A stretch of 49,093 nucleotides of DNA from an uncultured bacterium (GTDB lineage: Bacteria > Bacillota > Clostridia > Lachnospirales > Lachnospiraceae): contig CAMWLE010000015.1 of the NCBI GenBank assembly GCA_947175015.1, forward strand, positions 1 to 49,093, given 5' to 3'. Shown piece after piece: positions 35,730 to 44,705 of this stretch (within the stretch, counting starts at the first letter, position 1; each line of letters opens with the position of its first letter). The notes beneath the pieces were generated by a model that did no database searches, had not been told where the DNA came from, and saw nothing but the letters and a program-made list of their open reading frames with translations. The position numbers and the translations under genes were made by a program.

Positions 35730-38171
35730 TCATCGCCCCAGTTTCCATGCCAGCTCAATCATCCTTGCGGCGCACTTCTCCAAATCCGCCCTGGTAATCG
35801 GATAATCTGCATCCTCATTGTCCAGTGCATCCAGCAGCCCCCTATAATGTGCCTCCGCTCCCGGCATCATGATATCATTCCCCGCTTTGATGGCACCTGC
35901 TGCAAAAGCTCCCGGATATTTGTCATCCTGCTTGTTGAAATTCCCGCTGACCCAGTCAGACATGACAATGCCCTTATATCCCCATTCCTGGCGCAGAAGC
36001 GTCTCCACCAGATCATACCGCTGTGAAGTATGTTCACCATTCAACAGATTATAAGAACTCATGACCGTCGCCGGAGCTGCCTCTTCCACCACGATGCGGA
36101 ATCCTTTCAGATAGATATCCCGTAGCGCACGCTGGCTTATGACGCTGTTAGAATGCATCCGGTTCGTCTCCTGATTGTTACAGCAGAAATGCTTTACGGA
36201 TACACCCCGGCCAGAATGTTTCTGTGTACCTCTGGTGACTGCGGCAGCCATTCTTCCGCTAATCAATGGATCCTCAGAGTAATATTCGAAATTCCGCCCA
36301 CAGAGCGGCAGCCGATGAATATTCAATGCCGGGGCTAACCAGATATGCACACCAAACCGTTCCATCTCGTCCCCTACAATGTCTCCGCAGACTTCACAAA
36401 CCTCTTCACTCCAGCTCTGTGCCAGAGCAGTCCCTATCGGAATGGCAGTACAATATTGGTCATGTATCTCTCCTTGACGCTTTTTCTGTTCCTTATCCAG
36501 CCCCAGAAACGCCAGCATCTGCTCCGGCAGAACCTCCGCAATCTCCTGCATGGAACCATAGTCCAAAGAATAAACTCCCTCTTCATCCACACCATACTGA
36601 CAGCTCAGACGTAAGCCTGCCGGTCCATCCGCCATAATCAGGGCGGGAATTCCCTGCTGTGCGAAAATCCCTGTAGTCTCTCCTGCCGCACCTGCAACAG
36701 TAATACCGGCATTCCCGATTACACTGTTACTCCCTGTACTACCGTTAAACGCCCCTGTACACAGGCATGCAAGGTCACTGTCTGTCATCTTCGCTGCAAT
36801 TTCCATCGCCCTGGAATCAATCTGGGGCAGCGCCGGTTCTGTCTTCTGAATATCCGATGCAGATACTCTTACATAAGGAATGCCCTCCGGAATGACAGTT
36901 TCCCTCACCTGCTCCGGTTTCCAATCTGTAAAATCCGCCGCACCTCCCACATTGTGAAGCTTCTGTAATACCGCATTTTTTTCCAGTCTCACCACGGAAC
37001 AGACCTCTGTATCCTGACTGGAATTACCCAGATGAAGCACATAATCGCCTTTTTCCAAAATAGAGCAGACCATCTCCTCATCAAAAGAAGCCAGTTCCTC
37101 CATCCTGAAGCTTAAGGAAACCTCCTGGCTCTCTCCAGGATTCAGTTGTGCTGTTTTGGTGAAAGCCGCCAATACCTGATAGGGCTGGTCAAGCTTTCCG
37201 CCGGGAACGGATACATAAAGTTGCACCACCTCCTTACCCGGATGCCTTCCTGTATTGCGCACTATCGCATCTACAGTGATATGACTTCCTCTGCCAATCG
37301 TTTCCTTCGGACTAACTTCAAAAGTGGTATAGCCTAAGCCAAATCCAAAAGGAAAGAGCGGTTTTCTGCCTACGGAGTCGAAGAAGCGATATCCCACATA
37401 AATTCCTTCTTTATAGAGAGTATCATCAGACTCACCAAAATCTCCCACATGACAATATTCCTCCCACTTCGCCCATGTGGAAGCAAGTTTTCCCGATGGA
37501 TATGCTTTTCCCAGCAGCACATCCGCAAAAGCATCCCCCAAAGCCATGCCCGTCTGGGAAAGCAGCAGAATATTGCCCACTGCGTCTGCTACCGGGGAGA
37601 TATCCACCACACCTCCTACATTCAATACCAACAGGAAGCGTGCATACTGCTCCTGGAGTTGCAATATGTTCTTAATTTCCGTGTCAGTGAGCTGAAAATC
37701 CCCTTTCACAATACTCCGGTCGGATCCTTCCCCGCTGATTCTTCCTAACACATAAACTGCCGTTTCCCCCTCCCCTTCCATGGGCAGGTCATATTCCGGC
37801 TCGGCCATGATAGCACCAATGCCCAGCATGATAGCGCTTAAGCCCTCCGCCGCTATTCTGGCCTTGATTCCGGCCTTGAACTTTCGGTTCTCTTCCGTCC
37901 AGACAGCATCGTAGCCATCCAGCCAGCTCTTCGTGGTAATCGTAAATCCGGCATTTTCCAGCCCTTCCTCCACGCTCACATAATGGCGGACATTCACATC
38001 CCCTGAGCCGGTCCCTCCCTTAATCGTCTTCCTGGCCGCATTGCCGTAAAGTGCCAGTTTTCCAGGTGCCTCCAGCGGAAAGCTCCCATCCGATTTCAGC
38101 ATCACCATACATTCAGGAGCGATGCTTCGAACCTTCTCAATGTGTTTTTTCTCATAATTATAAAGTTCCAT
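35730..38171 (-). CDS. GH3 glycosidase with permuted domain order
   Basis: An 813-residue family 3 glycoside hydrolase. The order of domains is reversed from the common one. The alpha/beta sandwich comes first (about 1-260, with KGGTGSGDVN near residue 52). A fibronectin-III-like domain follows (about 275-390). The TIM-barrel catalytic domain is last (about 450-810), with the nucleophile aspartate in GIVMSDW. This arrangement is known in beta-glucosidases of Ruminococcus albus and Butyrivibrio. It has no signal peptide, so it acts on imported oligosaccharides. AGGAG precedes the ATG at nine bases. It is intact, unlike the other GH3 in the locus. Substrate cannot be told from the sequence alone. 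Confidence 0.93.
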   Translation of the reverse strand: MELYNYEKKHIEKVRSIAPECMVMLKSDGSFPLEAPGKLALYGNAARKTIKGGTGSGDVNVRHYVSVEEGLENAGFTITTKSWLDGYDAVWTEENRKFKAGIKARIAAEGLSAIMLGIGAIMAEPEYDLPMEGEGETAVYVLGRISGEGSDRSIVKGDFQLTDTEIKNILQLQEQYARFLLVLNVGGVVDISPVADAVGNILLLSQTGMALGDAFADVLLGKAYPSGKLASTWAKWEEYCHVGDFGESDDTLYKEGIYVGYRFFDSVGRKPLFPFGFGLGYTTFEVSPKETIGRGSHITVDAIVRNTGRHPGKEVVQLYVSVPGGKLDQPYQVLAAFTKTAQLNPGESQEVSLSFRMEELASFDEEMVCSILEKGDYVLHLGNSSQDTEVCSVVRLEKNAVLQKLHNVGGAADFTDWKPEQVRETVIPEGIPYVRVSASDIQKTEPALPQIDSRAMEIAAKMTDSDLACLCTGAFNGSTGSNSVIGNAGITVAGAAGETTGIFAQQGIPALIMADGPAGLRLSCQYGVDEEGVYSLDYGSMQEIAEVLPEQMLAFLGLDKEQKKRQGEIHDQYCTAIPIGTALAQSWSEEVCEVCGDIVGDEMERFGVHIWLAPALNIHRLPLCGRNFEYYSEDPLISGRMAAAVTRGTQKHSGRGVSVKHFCCNNQETNRMHSNSVISQRALRDIYLKGFRIVVEEAAPATVMSSYNLLNGEHTSQRYDLVETLLRQEWGYKGIVMSDWVSGNFNKQDDKYPGAFAAGAIKAGNDIMMPGAEAHYRGLLDALDNEDADYPITRADLEKCAARMIELAWKLGR

Positions 38172-38250
38172 AGTTGCTTTCTCCTTTTTTAATCACTTAT
38201 TCCATTCCTTTTACTGCCTATTGTCATCGATTCAATGCTCCATGCCGCCT

Positions 38251-39747
38251 TTATATGAATGCAAATTCATGGAAATTGACAGCCCCTGTTCCCTGGTATG
38301 TAAAATATACCGCCGTTGGTTCTTCCAAGAATACCACATCATGCAGGTATTCCTGAAACTTACAGAATCCACCATGTACCGAAACTGCTATCTCCGCCAC
38401 TTTCCGGCAGCTTTCCTCTCCCTCTGCCGCTTTCCCGCCTTTGCTGGCACACCTTAACTCCATACAGCCCTCACCGTCCCCGCTGATCCAGACAGCCGCC
38501 CCGGTCAGTTTGCCTGGGCTGAAATACTTGAATCCCGCCGTAGCACCCTGGCACATATTAGCCACATACTGATCTCCGTCTCCTTCTCTGTCGATTCCGC
38601 TCTGAGTCAAGTATGGATGCCGTTCCGCTTCCGGCGTTCCACCGTTTCGATACGTCATTGCCCCCTCCTTTGACCAAAGATTGCAGGCTATGTAGGCAGG
38701 ATACTGGCCCACAAGGGGCATAGGTTTTCTGCTCAGCCCACAGCTGGTAATTTCCGCCTGGGCAAAATGCCCCCTCTCATCCATATATATCTTTTCCGCA
38801 CATCCCTGCCTTGAATATTGATGCCTGTTGGTCTGCCTATGGTAAAATACGTACCACTGTCCATCCACATTTACAAGGCTGCCATGGGTGTTCCCCATAT
38901 AGTTTTGGGGTATGGTGTTTCCCTGGTAGCCGATATCCCCGTTACTGACCAGAACACCTCCAAAGACAAAATCCCGATCCGGCCTGTCGCTCACCGCATA
39001 ACATAATTCATGGGATAAAATGGAGGAATAAATAAAATAATATTTTCCCCCAATCTTACGCATGGAACTGGCTTCATAGAATTCATGCCCCGCAAAGCTT
39101 GTCCCCGCCACTTTTGATACACCGGGAATCATCCTCACTGGCTCCTTCTTCAGCGTATGCATGTCCGGCTCCAGTTCCATCACATAGGCTCCATCCAGCC
39201 GGTATTTCTTACAGGCGGCTCTAAATTCTCCTTCTGCATCTGGACTGAATCCGGAATAAAGAAAGATTCTGCCATCCTCATCCACAAAAATCCCCGGATC
39301 AAACTGAAATAAATCCCTGCCCTCCAACGAGGCTGGTATCTCCGCCCCCTGCCTGATTCCCACGGGCAGACCGTTTCTATCCTGCACTCTGCCCAGATAC
39401 TCATACGGACCTGTCAAACTTTTACTGACTGCAACTGCCATAAATGGAACAAGCCCCAGTGTATAATACAGATAAAATCTACCGTCAACTCCCCGTGCCA
39501 CATCGGGTGCCTGCATAATGCTCTCTTCCTTTGCATCCGGATCCTGGCTCTTTTTATAAATGGTTCCTTCAAACCTCCAGTCTCCCAAATCTTTTACCGG
39601 AGCCGACCAACATACATAGTCGTTCATGCAGAAGATTGTGCCGTTAAATCTGTCATGGGAACCAAAGACATACAGCCGATCCTCATAGACATAAGGTTCC
39701 CCATCCGGTATGTATTCCCAACTTGGTAAATAAGGATTGTATATCAT
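38251..39747 (-). CDS. GH43-family glycosidase
   Basis: A 498-residue enzyme with the five-bladed beta-propeller of family 43 in its first 320 residues. The general-base aspartate is in EYIPDGEPYVYEDRLY (about residue 15), a second conserved aspartate region reads APDVARGVDGRFYLYYT, and the general acid is probably the glutamate in HEFYEASSM. A C-terminal beta-sandwich follows. Members act as arabinofuranosidases, xylosidases or galactan hydrolases. The frame is open to 39849, but ATG at 39747 begins MIYNPYLPSWEY and has AGAGG upstream, so it is preferred. A stem-loop just upstream could affect translation. Cytoplasmic. Confidence 0.88.
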   Translation of the reverse strand: MIYNPYLPSWEYIPDGEPYVYEDRLYVFGSHDRFNGTIFCMNDYVCWSAPVKDLGDWRFEGTIYKKSQDPDAKEESIMQAPDVARGVDGRFYLYYTLGLVPFMAVAVSKSLTGPYEYLGRVQDRNGLPVGIRQGAEIPASLEGRDLFQFDPGIFVDEDGRIFLYSGFSPDAEGEFRAACKKYRLDGAYVMELEPDMHTLKKEPVRMIPGVSKVAGTSFAGHEFYEASSMRKIGGKYYFIYSSILSHELCYAVSDRPDRDFVFGGVLVSNGDIGYQGNTIPQNYMGNTHGSLVNVDGQWYVFYHRQTNRHQYSRQGCAEKIYMDERGHFAQAEITSCGLSRKPMPLVGQYPAYIACNLWSKEGAMTYRNGGTPEAERHPYLTQSGIDREGDGDQYVANMCQGATAGFKYFSPGKLTGAAVWISGDGEGCMELRCASKGGKAAEGEESCRKVAEIAVSVHGGFCKFQEYLHDVVFLEEPTAVYFTYQGTGAVNFHEFAFI

Positions 39748-39761
39748 CTCCGCCTCTCTTC

Positions 39762-39796
39762 CGCACACAGCAAGCAGGACTCTCGTGCTGTATGCG
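39762..39796 (-). other. Stem-loop just upstream of the GH43 start
   Basis: CGCACACAGCA (39762-39772) pairs with TGCTGTATGCG (39786-39796) with one G-U type mismatch and a 13-base loop. It ends about 15 bases before the GH43 ATG, next to its ribosome binding site. No T run follows. It may protect the 3' mRNA segment or modulate initiation. The 161-base gap to the upstream gene is otherwise AT-rich and without a gene. Confidence 0.5.
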
Positions 39797-39908
39797 CTGA
39801 TTTCTATTTGGAAGTTCACTTCTGATATTATTTTAAACAATCTATGCAAATTTCTCTAACCCGTTTTTATCATTTTTATTCCAAATTTGCCCTCTATGAT
39901 ATTTCCCT

Positions 39909-41072
39909 CTATTTATTATCCAGGAATCCCATACCGATGCACTCAGGCTCTCCATTCACCGCATTCCATACCCATTCCACTACAGTCTTTCCGTCCACCC
40001 GTAATGTCTCTGCTGCTGAAGAAAGTCCAATGCAATGGACAATAAGCCCTGCCTCCTTCAATTCCTCCATGCCCTTTCCGGTAACTGGGGTATTAAAAAT
40101 ATAGATTCCCGCATCTGGAATCTGTTCCCGAAGCTGCCTGCACATCACACGCAAATCATCTTGAAATCGAATTCCTGTCTCCTTGTCGGTATATAACTTT
40201 CCGCATTTGATATAATTCCAAAATTTGGATAATTCCACATCTCTTGTAGAACAAGAAAAAAGGATTTTTACCTTACTGCCATATTTCTTTTTAAGCGCAA
40301 CCAGACTGTCCAGCGTAATATTGTCACTGTGCAGCCGCTCATAGATTTCCCTGGGGGCCTTCCACACCTTTTCAGCCGCCTCACGCCAGCCGTCATATAG
40401 CATAAAACAACTGTCAGGACAACAAATGACGTTGTTGCATTTCGGGAAAAAATGCATGATATCATCTGCAAGGAGCGCCGCCCCAAAGCCGCCTGCACTG
40501 AATCCAGTCACCAGAAGCTGCTCCGGTGTATTTCCTATCCACTTCAGAGCCTCTTTCATGACTGCCTGGTAATTCTTATAACCGTGATGGTAAAGAACTG
40601 CATTTTTCCCTTCCAGATTAGTATAGGAAAAATTATTTGTGCCAATGTGAAAGTCCCCTGTATTATAGGTTATACTTATGACACTCCAATTGCGGAACGG
40701 ATTCTCTTCTTTCTTGCTCGTGATCCCATGACCCGTCACAATATCCGCAATCAGTTCTGATTCACTGGCATAAAAATTCTGCTCCAACGGCTCTGCATAC
40801 ATACTGTTTGGTCTTGCAGCCATATATTCATTCCAGCTGACACCACCGCCCTGTAATGTCACGATTACCTTATTTTCTGTTCCTATCCGCATGCTTCCAT
40901 GGGTAATGTCACCGTTTGCTGAAACACATCCTTGCAATGGAAGACGGTAAAATTTCCCAGTTTTGGGACGGCTGGGAATGATAGGAAACCTGAACGCTTT
41001 TAAAATTGGCATGGTAATCCAGGTTTTTAACGGTATTTTTTTTCTGTCAACCTGTCTCTTTATTTCCTCCAT
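39909..41072 (-). CDS. Pectin-acetylesterase-family hydrolase
   Basis: A 387-residue protein of the pectinacetylesterase/Notum family. It has the oxyanion motif VTLQGGGVSW, the substrate-pocket segments NPFRNW and YNTGDFHIGTN, the nucleophile serine in VTGFSAGGFGA, and later acidic and histidine positions consistent with a triad. Family members remove acetyl groups from pectin. No signal peptide is evident, so it would work on imported fragments. GGGAGG lies 11 bases before the ATG at 41072. Its presence points to acetylated pectin or rhamnogalacturonan as the target. Confidence 0.85.
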   Translation of the reverse strand: MEEIKRQVDRKKIPLKTWITMPILKAFRFPIIPSRPKTGKFYRLPLQGCVSANGDITHGSMRIGTENKVIVTLQGGGVSWNEYMAARPNSMYAEPLEQNFYASESELIADIVTGHGITSKKEENPFRNWSVISITYNTGDFHIGTNNFSYTNLEGKNAVLYHHGYKNYQAVMKEALKWIGNTPEQLLVTGFSAGGFGAALLADDIMHFFPKCNNVICCPDSCFMLYDGWREAAEKVWKAPREIYERLHSDNITLDSLVALKKKYGSKVKILFSCSTRDVELSKFWNYIKCGKLYTDKETGIRFQDDLRVMCRQLREQIPDAGIYIFNTPVTGKGMEELKEAGLIVHCIGLSSAAETLRVDGKTVVEWVWNAVNGEPECIGMGFLDNK

Positions 41073-41126
41073 ATGAAATTATCCTCCCTGATTATATTAT
41101 TCTCAGTCCAAACCAACCGTATTTGC

Positions 41127-41300
41127 TTATTCCTTTATCTGCTCCAGACGCTGATCCAGCTCTTTCAGTTTTTCACCAGGCATCATCTCCCCTGCCATGG
41201 CGGCAATTTCCTTCAGCCCCATGTTCAGCTTTTTCATCTGTTCTGCATAAGGATTCGCCTCACTGAAGAATATTGGAAACGATTCTGCCAGAAGCTGCAT
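41127..41300 (-). CDS. Short ORF, probable gene tail
   Basis: A 57-residue frame (ATG at 41300, AAGGAG three bases upstream) encoding a helical, charged peptide with segments such as ESFPIFFSEANPY and PGEKLKELDQRLEQIKE. It follows the GH3 remnant stop by seven bases. It looks like the C-terminal segment of a larger enzyme rather than a free-standing gene; I do not recognise a family. It ends 54 bases before the pectin-acetylesterase gene. It may be what is left of another deleted gene, or of the GH3 gene's partner. Confidence 0.4.
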   Translation of the reverse strand: MQLLAESFPIFFSEANPYAEQMKKLNMGLKEIAAMAGEMMPGEKLKELDQRLEQIKE

Positions 41301-41307
41301 CGTCTCC

Positions 41308-41964
41308 TTATTTGCAATCCGCTAATACTTTCAGCCTGATTGCCAGAAGTTTCTGCCCTGTCAGCTCAATACTTCTCTCGTCCGGCTGACAGCCCCCTGC
41401 ATATAAGGTATACTCTCCTTCTGCCAGCAATGTGCTGCCATCTTTCTGCACACAATATAATTCCTTTAATGGAATGCTAATATATACTTCCATTTTCCCT
41501 TGTGCAGGAATAACTTTGCGCTGAAAACCTACCAGTTTGTGGTGCCGCAGAGCTTCAGGCCCGGAATGTACCACCAGATGCTTTGCACAAGCGGTAGCCT
41601 TTAGGTATTTACCATCCCCCTATAGCCCTCTGATAAATGCTTTTCCCATCTCTTTGGTCAGCGTAGGATCCTCTCCATAAGTCTCATGCCCTCTGCCCCA
41701 CCTTGGATCGCGAAAAATATTGATATTCGGCGACCATTCTGGATCGAAAGCAGCTGCCATGGCAATCGCCTGGGGAAAAACCGTAGCAATTCCCGCCCTT
41801 GCCACCCCATGCAGCGCCTCATTCCACCAGTTATATTCCGGCACTCCCAGATGTTCAATTGCCGGCGCATGGTGAAGGAGCTGGGATGCTGCTTCCTCTA
41901 CCGTCATCTGTGCCACCAATGCTTCCGCTGCATCACGGTAAATCTTTCTGTTTTCATTTAACAT
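41308..41964 (-). pseudogene. GH3 beta-xylosidase-type remnant, deletions and amber codon
   Basis: All pieces lie in one reading frame. From ATG at 41964 (GAGGAG eight bases upstream) it reads AEALVAQMTVEEAASQL, VPEYNWWNEALHGVARAG and ATVFPQAIAMAAAFDPE, then jumps to WSPNINIFRDPRWGRGHETY, skipping some 35-40 residues. After AFIRGL comes TAG (41620-41622) where relatives have glutamine. The frame then continues GDGKYLKATACAKHL and VHSGPEALRHH. There it jumps over the rest of the barrel and the sandwich domain (about 500 residues) to the fibronectin-like C terminus (GEYTLYAGGCQPDERSIELTG). Total length is 657 bases versus more than 2,100 expected. It cannot be catalytic. Confidence 0.85.
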
Positions 41965-41969
41965 TTCAC

Positions 41970-42914
41970 TTACTCCTCGTATAAATCAATTCTCTGATCC
42001 TGATACAGGTCATTTATCAAAATCTCAGGGTTTTCGCCAGTAAATGCCCTTCCCGCCTCTTCATCATCCTGCAACAGCCACATGAACCATGCTGTTACAT
42101 ATCCATCCGCCTGGTAAGCCATATCGCCATGCTCACAGCCGGTCCTGCGCGCCATCATCTTCGGAGCATTTACTTTTTCGTACATTACCTGCATCTTATC
42201 CAACGGAATCACCGTCTGGACCTCAAAATCCCCTTCTGTCCCCGCAAGTATGAAAACAGGTATCTTAACCTTCGCCGGATCATAAGGCCATTCAAGAGCC
42301 AACGCAAGTTCCTCATTCGTTGGCGACAGGGCAACAGCTGCTTTATAAATACCACTGTGCTCATGTTCTGTAATCGCATTAAAGACAGCTACCCCGCCCT
42401 GTGAATGTCCGGTCATCCCCACACGTTCCAAATCCACCTTCCCATAAAACCTGCTTTCGGAATCATCATTTTGGGTTATCAGGTAATTCAGACATTTTTC
42501 AGAAGAAAGTCCCGACCATGAATCCATATCCTCATTTCCGATTACAATAAATCCCCATGATGCCAGATGTTCCAGCAATGCCTTGCACCTTGAACTCTTT
42601 ACGCCCGTGCCATTGGCATAAACCACTACGGGATATTTTTGGCCTGCGGTTTCCAATTCTGCCGGATAGTAAACTTCATATTTCTCAAATCCCTCTTCCG
42701 TATCTTCTTCATAATAAGCCACTTCAAAACTGCCTGTTTTCATATATGCAGCCTCTATTGCGCCGCCAGTTGCTGTGTCCTGTGTGTAATTCAGAGGCAC
42801 CGCTGGTGAGGATGCCCCTTTAATCAACAAAATAACAAGCACTATTACAAGCACAACAACGACTGCCACAATAATTCCAAGAATAATGCACACAGCTTTC
42901 AGTATTTTTTTCAT
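41970..42914 (-). CDS. Membrane-anchored alpha/beta-hydrolase
   Basis: A 314-residue protein. A long N-terminal hydrophobic segment (about 5-35) with no clear cleavage site suggests an outward-facing anchored enzyme. The hydrolase domain has VVVYANGTG, the nucleophile in GMTGHSQGGVAV, an acidic residue in LAGTEGDFEV, and histidine in CEHGDM. It resembles PET-hydrolase/dienelactone-hydrolase-like enzymes and is clearly related to the core of the secreted protein at 25991, without its extra repeats. ATG at 42914 follows AAGGAC. It comes 15 bases after the exporter genes and just before the GH3 remnant. Confidence 0.85.
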   Translation of the reverse strand: MKKILKAVCIILGIIVAVVVVLVIVLVILLIKGASSPAVPLNYTQDTATGGAIEAAYMKTGSFEVAYYEEDTEEGFEKYEVYYPAELETAGQKYPVVVYANGTGVKSSRCKALLEHLASWGFIVIGNEDMDSWSGLSSEKCLNYLITQNDDSESRFYGKVDLERVGMTGHSQGGVAVFNAITEHEHSGIYKAAVALSPTNEELALALEWPYDPAKVKIPVFILAGTEGDFEVQTVIPLDKMQVMYEKVNAPKMMARRTGCEHGDMAYQADGYVTAWFMWLLQDDEEAGRAFTGENPEILINDLYQDQRIDLYEE

Positions 42915-42929
42915 TTCATCTTTGTCCTT

Positions 42930-44705
42930 TTATCCTAAACTACCGCTTTCCAGCCTGCGTCCCATCATTTTAGCCAGATAGTTGTCTGTCTGTTCCAAAA
43001 TGCGGGATGGTGCGCCTTCCATCTCCAACTTTCCTTTATTAATTACAATCACATGATCCGCATTTTTGATTGTGGCAATGGAATGGGCGATGATAACTGT
43101 GGTTCTGTTCTTCATCAGACGATCCAATGCCTCCATTACATCCTTTTCCCGTTTCACATCCAGATTACTGGTAGCTTCATCCAACAATAAGCAATCACTC
43201 TTGCTCATCATAGCCCGTGCAATGGCAATGCATTGTTTCTGTCCTCCTGAGAAATTCCCTCCGCCTGCGGTAACTACTGTGTCAAAACCATTCGGCAAAT
43301 CTTTCACAAAATCATATACATGGGACAGCTTTGCCACTTCCAGCAATTCCTCCTCAGAAACATAATCCGTTCTTCCATAACAGATATTCTCCCTGATTGT
43401 CCCCGCCATCATTGGACTGTCCTGGGCAATCAGGCACACCTTTTTTCTCCATGAGTGAAGGCTGTAACCTGCACAGGATTTATCGCCAAAAAGGATTTCG
43501 CCGCCTTGAGGCTCATACAGTCTGGTCAGCAGTTTAAACAATGTGGATTTTCCGGAACCATTGGTACCTACAACGGCCGTAATCTTGTTTTTAGGAATGT
43601 GACAGGAAAACTGCTTCATAATCAACTGATCCGTATAGCCGAAATCTACCTGGTTGAAAACGATATCCTCCTGGCTGGAGCCTTTGATTTCTATACCTGC
43701 TTCAGGCTGTTCTTCTTCCACCTGAAAAAATCGTGTAATACGGGCCAGAGCGCCGTTGGCTTCTTTAAAATCACCTGCATATGTAATCAGATTGTTGAAC
43801 ACTGTCTTTACATTTCCAAATAATGTATTGAAAGTAATGATTGCTCCAATCGTCAGAACCCCCTGTGCCACAAAATATGCCCCCACAAGAAACGGAATCG
43901 CAATAGAGAGCATCTGCAGTACGGAGTCTATCACCGTGGCAATGGCAGATACAAAGCCCAGACGCAGCTGTGCCTCATACTGCTCCTTAAAATGTTTCCG
44001 TCCCTCTTCGATTTCTTTCTGCTGGGCATTACAAGTTTTGATCAAAGGGAGGTCCTTCGTCCTCTCCACAAGGTATGCCGTGGAAGCCGCCAGCTTTGCC
44101 TGCATCCTGCGCCCCACAAGGAAACGTAAAAATGCATACCCTCCCCCAAGCAGAATGCTCACAGGTATAAATAACAGTACATAATTTGCCATTTTTACAT
44201 TAATCTGGTACATGGCTGTCAAATACATGGCAGTACTGATAACAATTCCGGCAATGCTTACAACAGTGCTGTAAAATTTGCTGGCATAGTCACAGTCGGT
44301 AGTAACACGGCTGACCATGGATTCCCCGCCATCCAAGTCATAGCTTCTCTGTTTTGTCACAATAATCTTGTGCCACAGCTTCTGTCTGAGTGCATAATTG
44401 ATTTTTTCACCTGCCATTGTAGATGAGAGCATCATACCCGCCGTACAGATAACCACAAATACAGATGTCAGAATGTAAGTCATCATCTCCTGCACGAGAA
44501 TCTCACCGCTGGCATCCACTGCCGCACCGGAAAAACTGGACACCTGCAGGGTAGCATAACTTCCCAGCAAAGCTAGCAGTACACCAATGACCATCAATCC
44601 CCAAGGTAGATTGATATTCTTGAAAATCCCCAGACACTCCCTCAAAGAAACCTTGTCTGCCGTATAGCTTCTGTTTTCTATTCCTTGATCCGCACGCTTT
44701 TTCAT
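42930..44705 (-). CDS. ABC exporter half-transporter, second subunit
   Basis: A 591-residue type IV ABC protein. The membrane domain has six helices (about 30-320). The nucleotide-binding domain (about 350-580) has Walker A VGTNGSGKST, signature FSGGQKQCIAIARAM, Walker B CLLLDEATSNLD with a normal catalytic glutamate, and the H-loop VIIAHSI. ATG at 44705 overlaps the stop of the partner gene in an ATGA join, so the two are made together and should form a heterodimer. Similar pairs export drugs, lipids or peptides; substrate is unknown. Placement in an enzyme operon is unusual. Confidence 0.92.
   Translation of the reverse strand: MKKRADQGIENRSYTADKVSLRECLGIFKNINLPWGLMVIGVLLALLGSYATLQVSSFSGAAVDASGEILVQEMMTYILTSVFVVICTAGMMLSSTMAGEKINYALRQKLWHKIIVTKQRSYDLDGGESMVSRVTTDCDYASKFYSTVVSIAGIVISTAMYLTAMYQINVKMANYVLLFIPVSILLGGGYAFLRFLVGRRMQAKLAASTAYLVERTKDLPLIKTCNAQQKEIEEGRKHFKEQYEAQLRLGFVSAIATVIDSVLQMLSIAIPFLVGAYFVAQGVLTIGAIITFNTLFGNVKTVFNNLITYAGDFKEANGALARITRFFQVEEEQPEAGIEIKGSSQEDIVFNQVDFGYTDQLIMKQFSCHIPKNKITAVVGTNGSGKSTLFKLLTRLYEPQGGEILFGDKSCAGYSLHSWRKKVCLIAQDSPMMAGTIRENICYGRTDYVSEEELLEVAKLSHVYDFVKDLPNGFDTVVTAGGGNFSGGQKQCIAIARAMMSKSDCLLLDEATSNLDVKREKDVMEALDRLMKNRTTVIIAHSIATIKNADHVIVINKGKLEMEGAPSRILEQTDNYLAKMMGRRLESGSLG

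Noticed and set aside
34794-36026. A 410-codon plus-strand open frame
   Set aside because: It lies antisense to the tannase remnant and GH3, has no recognisable domains or convincing ribosome binding site, and its composition is that of a reverse-strand shadow.
34171-41964. Reassigned genetic code with TAG read as glutamine
   Set aside because: The intact sugar-binding lipoprotein at 29875-31494 ends with TAG at the expected length, and the broken genes carry other lesions that recoding would not cure.
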